64,000 nt of DNA, taken from positions 32,611,078 to 32,675,077 of the forward strand of contig CM047813.1 of assembly GCA_026214975.1 (NCBI GenBank), written 5' to 3'. Shown here in pieces: positions 11,002 to 21,750 of this stretch; the first letter of the stretch is position 1; every line of letters begins with the position of its first letter. Position numbers and translations under genes: made by a program. The notes below the pieces were generated by a model. It worked only from the letters and a program-made list of their open reading frames with translations. It had not been told where the DNA came from and ran no database searches. The DNA comes from Gentiana macrophylla (taxonomy: Eukaryota; Streptophyta; Magnoliopsida; Gentianales; Gentianaceae).

Positions 11002-12902
11002 ATGGCCTCATCTTCCTCAACCACAAAGTCCGGAAAACTTTATGAGAAATCAATTATCACCGATTCTTCAGACCTGAACATTACCTCACTTTATGCGGCA
11101 ATGATGCATAGGCCCAAAGACTAGCAGATGGATGTGCAAACTTGGGATTGATGACCTTCCTCAATCCACCAATCAAAGGAGTATGCTATGAGAATCTGAT
11201 CTCATTCTGGTGCAATGCAAAATCTAATCCTGGAAAGAAGAAAGACACGACGGAAACTATCACCACAACCGTGAACGGAAGAGACTTGGTCATCACACCG
11301 GGACTCTTCAGTCTCTACCTCAAACTCCCAACACCCGGACTAGCAAAAGCTCAGGACGTGGAGATCGACACAGATGTGTTTTGGCTGGAAATCGGAAAGA
11401 ATGCTACATCTAAGAACAAAAAGCTCAACTGCAACAGATCCAAACTCAAAAATCCGTTTGCAGAATTTGCTCATCTTATCATCAAGAATATAGAGAGCAA
11501 ACTGGGATCGATGCATGGAATGATGGAATTAAGAGCAAAACCGATGGCCATCATTTATGAAGGGAAGGAATTCAACTGGGATACCTTCATATTCAACAGA
11601 CTCAAAGAGCAGATTAAAGGAGAACTAGATGTTAGGAAATTAGCAGCGAAGAAAGGGGAACAAAAGAAAGGTGCTTTCTGGGTCAGAAAATCATTTGGAA
11701 TTCCACTTCAACACTTGCTGGACTGTAAGAAAGTGAAACACATTCACTTGCACAAGTTACATGATGCAAAAGTAACGTTCACTTATGTAAAGGAATCAAG
11801 GAAGTTGTAGACAAGAACATGACAGAAAAGAAAGCAACCTGAGAGCAGCAGTTCTGGGTTCAGAAGAAGAACCAGATCTAAAACTAAAGAAGCTCAACTC
11901 ATGATCTTGCCAAGCAATGAGGACAGACCTTTGGTGATAAGTGAGGATGAAGAAGAACCATAGGAAGAAGTCCATCATCAATCTGATGAAGAACAAGAAG
12001 AGGATGATGAAGAGGTTCGTCTAACTCCTGAAGAAGACGAAGAAGAAGAAGAGACAGAAGATGATCATCACACTGATGATCATGAGGAAAAAGAGGATTC
12101 TGATGATGAATTGACACTGTAGGATGTTATCCAAAGGAGTAAGACTGATGGTGAAAAGCAGCTGAGTGGATCAGCTGAGAAAGCATCACCAGCAGACTCA
12201 ACAAGGACACCCAGTACTGATCAAGGGGGAATGACATCAAATCCACACTCTTCTATTGCTGAGAAAGCTGAAGCTGCGGCAGATGAAGATGAAACTAAGT
12301 CCCAACCAGGACTTGGAGAATCAAGCAACCTGTAACAATCTCAATCTGACATGGAGATTGAAGAAGATCAAGCTAAAAAAGATCTTGATGATGCAACTGC
12401 ACCAGCACAGGCACAACCTACCTCTGACCATCCAGACATATCATTTCATCTGGATATTAATCCTATGATTGTGGACATGGAAAAGCAAACTCTCAGTAGG
12501 GAAAATGTCCAAACAACACTGATGAGTGGTTATACTTCCATGGAGCAAAATATTGAGGCTCTGCTCAGCCACATTGAGGTCCAAGATGCTTTGATGGAAA
12601 AACAAGGGGATCTGATAAATCAACTGAATTCACTGATCACACAGCATATCCATACAAATCTGGAGCATCTAGCAAATGCAGTTGATGGTAGGCTTAACCC
12701 CGTGTTTGACATACTGGAAACTTACTCTCAACAAATTCAGGCCCTTGACAGCACCCTGGATCATGCCATCAAGCAGCTTGACACAATCATAACAGTGTCT
12801 GAGGCCACAAACAAAATTCTGGCAAAGAAACACGATGCTAGTATGCTACCAAAAATGGAGAAGGTAGTGGTAAGCCTGAAAGAGCTAGGCCTTAGAAAGT
12901 AG
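11002..12902 (+). pseudogene. Extra ORF downstream of pol (env-like position), coiled-coil C-terminus
   Basis: The start MASSSS is shared with the ORF of element H at 56127. After a frameshift near 11110-11140 the frame runs through ADGCANLGLMTFLN, a DLVITPGLFSLYLKLP block, the block IGKNATSKNKKLNCN (identical in H) and EFNWDTFIFNRLKEQIK. A Glu/Asp-rich linker (about 11940-12115) and a C-terminal part rich in Gln, Leu and Ile heptads (12470-12900), probably coiled coil, follow in the same frame. Stops at 11808, 11961, 12120 and about 12333 interrupt it. Some Sireviruses carry an 'env-like' ORF here; I see no clear signal peptide or transmembrane span, so an envelope role is not supported by sequence. 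The function is unknown. Confidence 0.7.
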
Positions 12903-13040
12903 ACTGTAATATGTTTCTACTCTTGAACCTTTTGAATCTTTATGCTCTTTATGGTTGAATAAAATTGTTGAGTTTTATTCTATTTATTATACTTAAGTGA
13001 TTGACCTTATATTCAGGCTTATAAGGGTTTTGGCATCATC

Positions 13041-13053
13041 AAAAAGGGGGAAA
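13041..13053 (+). other. Polypurine tract, Sirevirus type
   Basis: AAAAAGGGGGAAA lies directly before the 3' LTR, preceded by GGCATCATC. This is the plus-strand priming site and the arrangement is characteristic of Sireviruses. The equivalent in element H is about 58160-58175. Confidence 0.8.
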
Positions 13054-13054
13054 T

Positions 13055-14439
13055 TGTTAGGAACATTTTATTGTTTTGATGATGGTCATACCAGCTGTTA
13101 TAGCAAGTCTAAAATAAGTCTAAATGAGTAGTAATGTTTGTATAGGCTTTATTTAGGAGTCTGACACGTTGTATAAGTTTAGTCAGACAAGCACTGCAAT
13201 AGACTGGTAGACCTGCTTAGTAAAGAAGTTGGATCAACTCAGTGAAGACAACCAATGAACCAGCACAGTGAAGTGAAGACCTATGGACTGACTTACAACT
13301 AAGGAAGTCTTTGATGACCTTGGGTAAGTCTAAGATATATTACAAGTGATGGAATCTATTCTTTTAATATGGTGTACACTGATCTCACCCAAATCAAGAA
13401 TCAGTGAAGTGCAAACATACATTGGACATCAGGAATCAATGTAGAAGGTAAGATAGAATAAAAATAGCAAACCGGCTAAGTGAAAGTTCTACCGGCCGGG
13501 GAAGTAGAAGGGTATCTCAACAGCGAAGTAACAATCAAAGTAGCCAAGTAAGTCAAATCTAATACTTATGACATATGCAATACAATTAAATTGAAGATCA
13601 AGCAATTAATGCAGAATCAATCAAGGACGGATTTTATGATGAACGTTTGAAGAAAATCCGGATCACCAAAATCAAGAAGGATTAAATCAAGCCAGAATCA
13701 AGGAAGATTCTGAGAATTAAATAGCCAACGGACGAATTTACAAATCAAGGAAATCAAGGCTATAAATAGAAGGCATTGACGGAAATACAAAAGACACACA
13801 TATAAAATCAAGAACACTAAGTGCTGAAACTCTGTCAAATTCATAAGCCCTCTTTCTGAACTTGAAAGATATATGTAGAAGATCAAACTCAAATAATAGA
13901 GCATCAAATCTATATCAAGTACTGAGTCTGATCAAGCCACTATGAATCCAATTCACACCAAACTGAAGCAATTGAATCAGATTGTCTGAGAATGAATTGC
14001 AACCTTGAAGTGATAGCCGCTGAAGGATTTGTTCCCAAGGAGCAGTGTTGAAGACTGAGTCACTGAAGCTTTTGTAGCCAGGGAGTGATAGTCTGTAGAT
14101 TGTGAAGCTTCTGTAGCCAAGGACAATCATAACTATTGTATTGGTGAAAGACAATAGTGAATTCCTCCAATCATCACATGAGAATGGTGGATTAAGGGAT
14201 TACACCACCCCGAACCACTATAAATCGTTGTGTTCATTTACTTACTGCATTTTACTTTACATCGTTTACTTACAGTAGTTTATTTTATATTACGTGTGTG
14301 CTGAACTATTTTGAAACGATCATTAAAAGGGATTTATCCATTGTCCAAAAGCTTTTTAGATAGGAAAAGTTTTTGAAACTCCAATATAGTCATTCACCCC
14401 TCCATCTGACTATATTTTCACCATTCTCTGGGACCAACA
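13055..14439 (+). repeat. 3' LTR of the nested Sirevirus-like element (1385 bp)
   Basis: It starts TGTTAGG and ends CCAACA, and is followed by AAAGG. It is similar throughout to the 5' LTR. A minus-strand reading frame of 79 codons (14154-13915) is also present in the LTRs at 3388-3627 and, shortened, 59089-59280. Confidence 0.9.
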
Positions 14440-14639
14440 AAAGGTACATCAATTAACTCAATGGGAAACTCACCTGATCTATAGGTCTCGTACTCTTTGA
14501 GGTTGGCTTCCCTTTCCTCCTTAGTTCTGGTTGCTTCATTCTCATGTTTCACTCTCCTCTTGTCCGCTTGGTATTGCTCATATACCTTCGAACCTGGGTA
14601 CATTGAGATAGGCACGGCATTTATGATTCTTCGTGGCAT
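14440..14639 (-). pseudogene. N-terminal part of the protease-bearing ORF of element A
   Basis: The start MPRRIINAVPISMYPGS corresponds to MPRTILNITPISMYHGS in element B (36803). It has a charged Lys/Glu/Arg-rich stretch and the YRSGEFPIELID block. It then breaks exactly at the copia LTR, and the continuation is at 2518 downward. This gag-position segment shows no zinc knuckle and I do not recognise its function. Confidence 0.75.
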
Positions 14640-15010
14640 TGTGCTAGCTGGTGTTGGAATTCCTTTGATCTTACTAGTGATTGCCAAAAAGCGTTCTGTA
14701 TCCTGCAAGATAGACAAAACAAAACAAAAGCACGGTTAGTAATTTCCTGACTCGGCTGCGCTTAGACCCAACTGTTGTGGACTTACCAACTAGTAAATAC
14801 TGGGATGAACACAGATAAACAAAGAAGCGATCAGAACAAGAGTCACATATTTTCAAGGCTGCGGCAAGGCTTGTCGCGGCTTCGGAAAATGTTTCCCTTT
14901 TTCTGATGGTAAAACGGTGCAGATGTGATACAAAACATACTCTAAACTAATTAACAAACGAATAATTCTTATTCAGATTTAATGAACATATTATCTACAT
15001 TGGCCATTGT
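14640..15010 (-). other. Leader of element A between primer-binding site and ORF
   Basis: It is non-coding. It contains copy-specific CGGCTGCG words at about 14752 and 14856-14885, in a position equivalent to the GGCCGGTTTAC motif in element B's leader at 36531. Confidence 0.6.
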
Positions 15011-15027
15011 CCCCGGAAACGGCGCCA
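15011..15027 (-). other. Primer-binding site, tRNA-Asp type
   Basis: On the minus strand it reads TGGCGCCGTTTCCGGGG. It matches the complement of the plant tRNA-Asp 3' end with one mismatch. This PBS is characteristic of Athila-like Ty3 elements. Confidence 0.8.
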
Positions 15028-15042
15028 AAAACTTGATCCCTA

Positions 15043-16436
15043 TGTAAGTCACTAATACGCATGAAATACTAGCAAGAGTACTTGGTCAATTGTAGTATAG
15101 TAGATGCGAGTCAAGGTCGATCCCACAGAGACAATGCAACATAGATAATAAACATTAAGTCTAGACAAGAAGACAAATAACGGTCATTGACCAACATAAA
15201 CATAGAAAAGGTAATTGGTGTATCTCTCCTCTCCGATCTTCTAACTTGATGTCATTAATCTTTATGTCTACTTTTCCTCATAATTACCTAGACTAACCAG
15301 AACGTTTTCAAATTTAGTTTTAGCTACGGGTGCATTCTCATAATCTTATCTACTTCCATTGAAAGGACAGTAGACTCCTATGTTCAGTTAACCTCCTTCG
15401 TTGGTTGTATTAACTCACACGCAATAAGTATTAGAGATTGCCGGCGTGAACCGATCGAGTACCTCCCTAAGCAGCTATCGTGGATTGACTAGCACGTTCC
15501 TAGGGATTGATTAGACTATGTCCAAACTAACACTTCACCTTGCAAGTCCTTCATGTTAATTTACGAATACAATAAGCAGATTGGTCAGATCTAACCTACT
15601 GTTAATTAAATCTGTCGATTAGCATAGCTGACACCAAATCTTTATATTAGGGAGACCTAGGGTGTCGCGGCTGCGATATAGACCGTCACAGGACCGGTGC
15701 CGATGGTTCCTAATTCTGAATTCTACATCGTTCTATTCTGATTACTCTAGTTAATTACGATTCATTTAGACATGCAGATCAATAACAACACGTTAATATA
15801 GCTAAATCTACCATAATTAAAATACAAAGGAACATTCAAAGCTTCATACATTTATCAATGGCAACCTAGCTTGATCAACTCAAGCTAGTTGATAGATTGG
15901 AGGAGATAACCAAACAATGAACTCAAATTAAACACAAAGAATGCTTTACTTCATAGATCTAATAAAAAGTACGTATATATCAAGAGTTGTTGTTTACAAT
16001 AAAATCGTACAGCTTTTGTAGAGCTGTAAACCGGCTTAGATAAGCTAACCCGAACCGACTTAATACAAATCACAACTGTCTGCTTTTTGTGTCCTCCAAG
16101 TTTCCACGGCTGCGGCTAGGGTTCCCTCAGCCTCCGGACTATTTTCTTCTTTTCTGGTCCAACAGACTTCGTATTGACTTCTTCTGACTTCGGCTCAATG
16201 TTTCTTTCTCTAATACGGATCCAGCTCCTTTAGCACATATTATGGTATTCCTGAAAATCGCATAAAGCGAGACAAAACAATACCAAATATCGGGATAAAA
16301 TGTAAAGATGCAGAATTGCTAACCGGGGAACCGGTATTAGACAATTGCTACGTATTTCGTACAATATTCCATCTATCACTAATCAATTGAGCATGATTCG
16401 GGGCAATTAAGGGCATGATTTATAGTACCATTTTCA
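15043..16436 (-). repeat. 5' LTR of element A
   Basis: On the minus strand it starts TGAAAATGGTAC and ends GTGACTTACA, 15 bp before the PBS. It aligns to the LTR of element B (34928-36364). Shared blocks include GGTA(T/C)TGTTTTGTCTCG, a TTTGGACATAGTCTA block and the terminal TCTCTGTGGGATCGACCTTG. Two copies of the CCGCAGCCG-type motif lie at 16105-16120 and 15666-15676. Confidence 0.85.
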
Positions 16437-16833
16437 GTGTGATCACTGATTTACCCGTTCTCAATCGTCGAAGCAGTTCCTATGAATCTGATCGCTGCGC
16501 TGCATCCGGATGGCCATAAAAACCGGTGAATCGTCCGCAGGGGCTACCAATATTTCCAACAATATCATCGATATGTCCGGAACTAATTCTTAGCAGGGTG
16601 ATATCCACCTTTTCCGTCTAGAATAAAGCTAAGCCGCCACTTTTTCCCTCTGCGTCTTTGTAGATGCCTGAGCGGTAATTGAGTCTCATCTTGATACGAT
16701 TCATCTTCCTAGTTTGTGCTTTCGTCTTAGAGAGGAAAAGGATATCATGTTTGTAATTTTTCTCCAATTCAATCAGAGATTGAAGGGCCTTTGGCAGCGC
16801 TACACCTCTGCCATTCCAGCAGATCAAATTCAT
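16437..16833 (-). pseudogene. L1-type LINE endonuclease fragment
   Basis: The minus-strand start MNLICWNGRGVALPKALQSL, followed by HDILFLSKTKA, GKSGGLALF, a frame change, and then RFTGFYGHPDAAQRSDSWELL-like residues, matches the N-terminal apurinic-type endonuclease domain of plant LINEs. It is cut at 16436 by the LTR of element A; the remainder is outside the window. Wherever it was intact, this domain nicks target DNA for LINE insertion. Confidence 0.8.
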
Positions 16834-17129
16834 CGATCAAGCAAAAAAGGTGGGTGGTCGAAGAGGGTGAAAGAAGGTGGTGATTTGCAGTAAGAGGGTG
16901 GCCAGAGCTTGAAAACAAGGCCGGATGCCCTAGAGGAGGGACTGTTGAGCCGCAGAGCGGATAACATGCTTTCTTTTATTAAGTTTATAGGTTTACGTAA
17001 ATTTACATGGATAATACAAACACCAAATTTTAGTAATATAATTTGAAACTGCTTGACTGAAACCTAATTTCACGCTAATCATAGTATGGATGCCGGGGTG
17101 TCAACCATTGGTTCCATGACAAAATATTA
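16834..17129. other. Non-coding flank upstream of the LINE fragment
   Basis: Probably LINE 5' UTR plus older flank. No domain or RNA gene was recognised. Confidence 0.4.
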
Positions 17130-17402
17130 CTACTTCCGTTCCAAAATATAAGTCATCCTACACTTTTGGTTTTGTTCCACGATATAAGTCATTCTACATT
17201 ATCAATTCAACATTTATTACTGTTTTCTCTATCTTACCCCTAATGTTTTATCAATTCAACCACTTTTCATTACTTAACAACGATTGCATTAATGATAGTC
17301 AAAAGGCATTTTAGACATTAACTATCAAATTTATGACATTCAACCACATTATTAATCTGTGTGAAAACACCTAGGATGACTTATAATTTGAAACGAATGT
17401 AG
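17130..17402. mobile_element. Stowaway-type MITE, 273 bp
   Basis: The ends are CTACTTCCGTTCCAAAATAT and, inverted, CTACATTCGTTTCAAATTAT, both followed by AAGTCATCCTA. It is flanked by TA on both sides. It is the same length and family as 47840-48112. Confidence 0.85.
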
Positions 17403-17622
17403 TATAAAAACGAACTTTTTTATGACGCTTTTGAGAGGTAGAGTTACCAACCCCCTTTTATATTTCAGAATATTAAAGGGCGTTAAACATTGAGATTACC
17501 TTTTTTTAAAGCCGAGGCACGGGTTGAGACCCCCATTGAAACATCAGTTTCATTATCATGTTTTTTTCCTTCTTCTTCTTCTTGTAACTAAAGTGAAGTC
17601 TTCTTTTGAAATTTGGTTTTTC
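17403..17622. other. Flank between MITE and element D
   Basis: Non-coding, with a CTT microsatellite near 17571-17584. Nothing else is recognised. TTTTC at 17618-17622 is the left target duplication of element D. Confidence 0.5.
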
Positions 17623-17773
17623 TGTTAAACACAGCACAATTGGGAGAAAAGATGATTTGTATATTCACAGTGATCAAGTATTTATAGTACAACACATCAC
17701 CAAAACCCTAAACACAATGTATCGTAATGTACAAATATACCCTTTACTTATATATATTTATATATTTCCCACA
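17623..17773 (-). repeat. 3' LTR of element D
   Basis: On the minus strand it begins TGTGGGAAATATATAAAT and ends GTGTTTAACA. It includes a TATA-like ACTATAAATAC. Confidence 0.9.
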
Positions 17774-17786
17774 CACCCCCTCAAGT
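17774..17786 (-). other. Polypurine tract of element D
   Basis: On the minus strand TTGAGGGGGTG abuts the 3' LTR. Confidence 0.75.
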
Positions 17787-20700
17787 TGGAGCATGTAAAT
17801 CACAAATGCCCAACTTGCCTAAGAGAAAACGGAATTGTTGCCGACCGAGAGCTTTTGTCAGAATGTCGGCCAATTGATGCGTGGTAGGAACATAAGACGG
17901 CGCTAAATTACCGGACAATAACTCATCACGAACAAAATGACAATCCACTTCGATGTGTTTGAGTACGATCGTGGAAAGACGAGATTCTTTGCGATATGAA
18001 GCGCCCGATTGACTATCACAAAATAACCGCGTAAGTGAGGATGTAAAACACCAAGAGAAGACAACAAGGACTTCAACCACTTCAACTCACACGTGGCAAC
18101 CGCCATAGAACGATACTCGGCCTCGGCGGAGGAGCGGACCACGATGGTCGCTTCTTGGTCTTCCAAGAGACAGGAAACGACCCAAAAAACCAAATATCCA
18201 GGTGATGAGCGCCGTGTCAAGGGCATGCGGCCCAATCACTATCACGAAGCGATCAAAGACAAATCATCTATAGGGCGCAACAAAATTCCCCGACCAGGGC
18301 TTCGCTTCGAAAAACGCAAAACACGCGCGCGACCTCCCAACGCGGGACATGTGGATCACTCAAAAATCGGGCAAGAGTGTGCCAGAGTAACTCAACTTCG
18401 GGACGAGTAACAGATAGATAGACCAAGCGGCCCACAAGGCGGCGGTATTGATCCGGATGAGTAAAGAGGTGACTGTAGCGAAGCGAGGCGATGATTTTGC
18501 TCCATAGGTATCAATGGGCTTACAACCCAACATGCCACCTCGATCAATATGTCCAACGCATACTTGCGTTGAGAGAAAAAGATACCTTCAGGGCCACGTG
18601 CCACTTCGATGCCGAGAAAATATTTCAAGGGGCCCAAATCTTTCATATGGAAACAAGAGCTCAAATACTGCTTAAAATGAACAAGTGCATCATGGTCGGA
18701 ACCCGCAATAATTAAGTCATCAACATAAACCAAAACATGGAGGAAAACACCATCCCGAGTATAACTAAACAACGAGTAATCCGCATAAGATTGAACAAAA
18801 CCGAAGTTTTTCAAAGCAGCTGATAGCCTGGCAAACCATTGCCGAGGAGCCTGTTTAAGTCCATATAAAGATTTACGTAATCGACAAACCATTCCAGGAG
18901 AGGAAGCACGATATCCAGGAGGAAGTTGCATGTAGACTTCCTCAGTCAAATCACCGTCACGAGAAGCGTTATGGACATCCATTTGATGTAATTCCCAATT
19001 GCGTCTTCTTTGCAGCGGACAAAAAAACACGAACAGTGCCCATTTTGGCCACCGGAGCAAAGGTCTCATTATAGTCAACACCTTCAACTTGCCGATTACC
19101 ACGAACGACGAGTCGAGCTTTAAGGCGCTCCACTTCACCAATGGATGTGTATTTAATTTTATACACCCAACCACAACCAATGGCTTGTTTACCGGGAGGA
19201 AGAACCTCCAAAGACCAAGTACCATTACGTTCCAAAGCATCAATTTCCTCCTGCATAGCCTGACGCCAACCGGGAAAATGAACAGCTTCTCGAAAAGTGG
19301 CGGGTTCTCGACCCTTTGTAATAGCTGTCAAAAAACACTGGTGGCGGACATAAAATTTATTATAATCAACATAACAAGCTATGTCAAAAGGTTTACCTGA
19401 GGAGCCGGATGAAGACGAAGAGGCGTGTAATGGAGTGGGGTCTATGTCATTTTGAACTGCCGTATTGGTGACGTAGTCTTGAAGCCTTTTGGACGGAACT
19501 TTGATGCGATGACCACGACCCAAAGGCTCATCAATAGAAATCCCCGGCTCGGGAGCAGGAGCAACCGTGTCATCACTAACCATGTCCACAAGCCCCCTAA
19601 AGTCCACAGGGGCCGACCCATCATGTTCGATAATCGGATCATCATCATCATCCCACAACGGTGGTTGGCTAAAATAACGTTCCCATTGAAGACGGTCACG
19701 GTCGGGTAAGGACTCAATAAATGGAAATCGATCTTCAAAAATTCCACATCGCGACTTACAAAAAATCATGAGTGGCAAGGTCATATAAACGCCAACCTTT
19801 TTTACCAAACGGATAGCCAACAAAAATGCAACGGCGAGACCGAGATTCAAATTTATCCGTATTCGAGGGACGAAGCATAGCACAAACACCCAAAAACCCG
19901 CACATGATCATAGGAAGGGGCGGCCATACAAGCATTCATAGGGGTTTTACCATTTAAGACACGAGTAGGAGTTAAATTAATCAAATGCATCATGGTAAGA
20001 ACACATTCACCCCAAAAGTACTTGGCAATTTGGCTTGAAAGCGTAGTGCGTGCAACATTAAGGACATGACGATGTTTGCGTTCAACACGACCATTTTGTT
20101 GGGCTGTGTCAACACAAGACGTTTGATGTAATATACCCTTAGCAGAAAAGAAAGGGTGCAATTGCAAAAACTCTTGTCCGTTATCACTTCTCAAACTTTT
20201 AATATTTTTATTAAACTGAGTAACGACCATTGCGTAGAAAGATTCAATCAAAGGACCAACTTCATGCTTTCCAACTAATAAATATACCCAAGTGGCGCGG
20301 GAATAATCATCAACAATGGTAAGAAAATAGTGAGCATCACAACTAGAGGGAAAGCGATAAGGACCCCAAATATCACAATGGACTAGATCAAACACATCCG
20401 ATGCTTTATTCAAACTTAAAGGGAAAGAGTTGCGAGGTTGCTTACTCATAAAACATACTTGACAATCACAAATAGTATCGAAAGTGCCTTGACGGACAAC
20501 TCCTGGGAAAGAAGAAACAACGGTCATGGAAGGATGACCCAAACGCCTATGCCATAATATTCGTGCATCGGAGATAGCAACTTTATTAACTTGAACAGTG
20601 GAAGAACAAACTGGCCGAAGACAATAGACCCCATTACACAGCACCCCCGCTCCAATCAGGTTCCTCGAAGTACGATCCTGAATAATACACAACTTGTTAG

Positions 20701-21148
20701 TGAAAATAACTAAATATTCATTTTGCTCGAGGAAATGAGATACCGACAGCAAATTACACGTAAGTGCCGGAACGTAGAGAACATCGTCCAAGATTAAATT
20801 ATCATTGAACACAATATTTCCTTGCTTAGTAGCAACAGTACTAGCACCATTGGGCAACCCAACCGAGGATGAAATATCACGCAAATTGGTAAATAAAGAG
20901 AGATTACCGGACATGTGATTCGATGCACCGGTGTCAACAAGCCAATTGGAGTTAAACATACCGACTAATTTGTCGGAGGAAGAACCAGGACTAGGACTCG
21001 TATTGTTCAAAACGGATAAAAGGTGGTTCCCTTGATCGTCGGACAACATCGGAACACTCGAACGATCACCTTCCCCAACTTCTGCAGTGCCGGATTGACG
21101 GTGGCTGTGTGTATTGCCGGCAAAGGTACGAGTTTCACCATTGGCCAT
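17784..21148 (-). pseudogene. Pol of element D: protease, integrase, RT, RNase H
   Basis: The open frame 21148-19853 (431 codons) has the protease motif DTGAS at residues 72-76. It continues with a pre-integrase block WHRRLGHPSM, a CxxC pair, and integrase residues in HCDIWGP, RSDNGQEF and NGRVERKHR (the D-D-E set). The next frames give the RT start (EEIDALERNGTW, ARLVVRGNRQ), the QMDVHNA block, LYGLKQAPRQW and the catalytic YVDD in VLVYVDDLIIAG. RNase H words SSAEAEYRSMA and a terminal QLADILTKAL follow. Frameshifts near 19870, 19000-19240, 18470 and 18080 separate the parts. The start at 21148 is the first in-frame ATG after the leader. Confidence 0.9.
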
Positions 21149-21582
21149 GGGAAGAAGTTGCAGCGTGTTGTTTTTTTTTTTTTTTTTTTTTTTTGCAACA
21201 ACAGCAAAGTAGCAGCAGTAATATATGGTATTAAATGGACTAGTTAACGCAAATTAGGAGTAAGCAGCAAAAAGAGTTGAATGCAGACAGCAAGCAACTT
21301 AAAATTTTTTTTTTTTTCTTTTTCAAATGAACAGCGAACAGTGCATTAGCAAAAAAAGAGGAGCAGCAGCAACGGCAAACGATAGCAGCAAAAATAAAAA
21401 TACAAGTAGGAGGCCGTCGATCTACTCGTACCAGAAAAGCAATCAAGAAGCACAACTATGATGCACAACCGCACGCAAACAACAACAGAAAGATCAAGGA
21501 ACAACGATGGATCGGAAGCGGAAGAGACGAAGAACACGCCTTCGAGCTCAGATGGATCGAGAAAAGATCTACCCTAATTTAG
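21149..21582 (-). other. Leader of element D without gag, with two poly(A) runs
   Basis: On the minus strand it is a Gly/Cys/Ala-codon-free, T- and GCTGCT-rich leader. It is interrupted by A-runs complementary to 21173-21194 and 21306-21319. No CCHC knuckle or gag-like helix-rich ORF is found. Confidence 0.65.
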
Positions 21583-21598
21583 GGTTTAACTGATACCA
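21583..21598 (-). other. Primer-binding site of element D
   Basis: On the minus strand TGGTATCAGTTAAACC. The first nine bases match the initiator-Met tRNA complement; the rest has diverged. Confidence 0.65.
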
Positions 21599-21750
21599 CG
21601 TTAAACACAAAGACAATTGGGAGAAAAGATGATTTGTATATTCATAGTGATCAAGTATTTATAGTACAACACATCACCAAAACCCTAAACACAATGTATC
21701 GTAATGTACAAATATACCCTTTACTTATATATATTTATATATTTCCCACA
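21599..21750 (-). repeat. 5' LTR of element D
   Basis: It differs from the left LTR at only a few sites, for example the inner end CG in place of TG. It is followed by TTTTC. Confidence 0.9.

Larger units (their letters stand above)
2519..14439 (+). mobile_element. Sirevirus-like Ty1/copia element with extra 3' ORF, nested in A
   Basis: It is bounded by related LTRs beginning TGTTAGGAAC and (3' copy) ending GGGACCAACA. It is flanked by GAAGG (2514-2518) and AAAGG (14440-14444), a 5-bp target duplication with one mismatch. The left and right flanks join into one ORF of element A, which confirms the insertion. The front half (3881-8946) lacks gag, protease and integrase and holds foreign sequence. 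The back half has RT-RNase H, an extra ORF, a Sirevirus-type polypurine tract and the 3' LTR. Residues around the YVDD box and the [14 protein letters not shown]ase H block match the Sirevirus branch as known from SIRE1-type elements. Confidence 0.85.
17623..21750 (-). mobile_element. Element D: gag-less Ty1/copia retrotransposon with both LTRs
   Basis: Two nearly identical 151-152-bp LTRs (17623-17773 and 21599-21750) bound it, with a perfect TTTTC duplication at 17618-17622 and 21751-21755. A PBS of TGGTATCAG type lies at 21583-21598 and a purine tract at 17774-17786. Only about 435 bp, with no gag, separate the PBS from the protease ORF. The near-identity of the LTRs suggests a fairly recent insertion. 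Confidence 0.92.

Noticed and set aside
11796..12117. Minus-strand open frames rich in His, Leu and Phe
   Set aside because: These are shadows of the acidic GAA/GAT-rich linker of the extra ORF; opposite-strand frames of such repeats stay open by composition.
21023..21247. Plus-strand frame within element D
   Set aside because: Shadow of the minus-strand protease ORF and its poly(A) leader; the Phe run is the T-tract.
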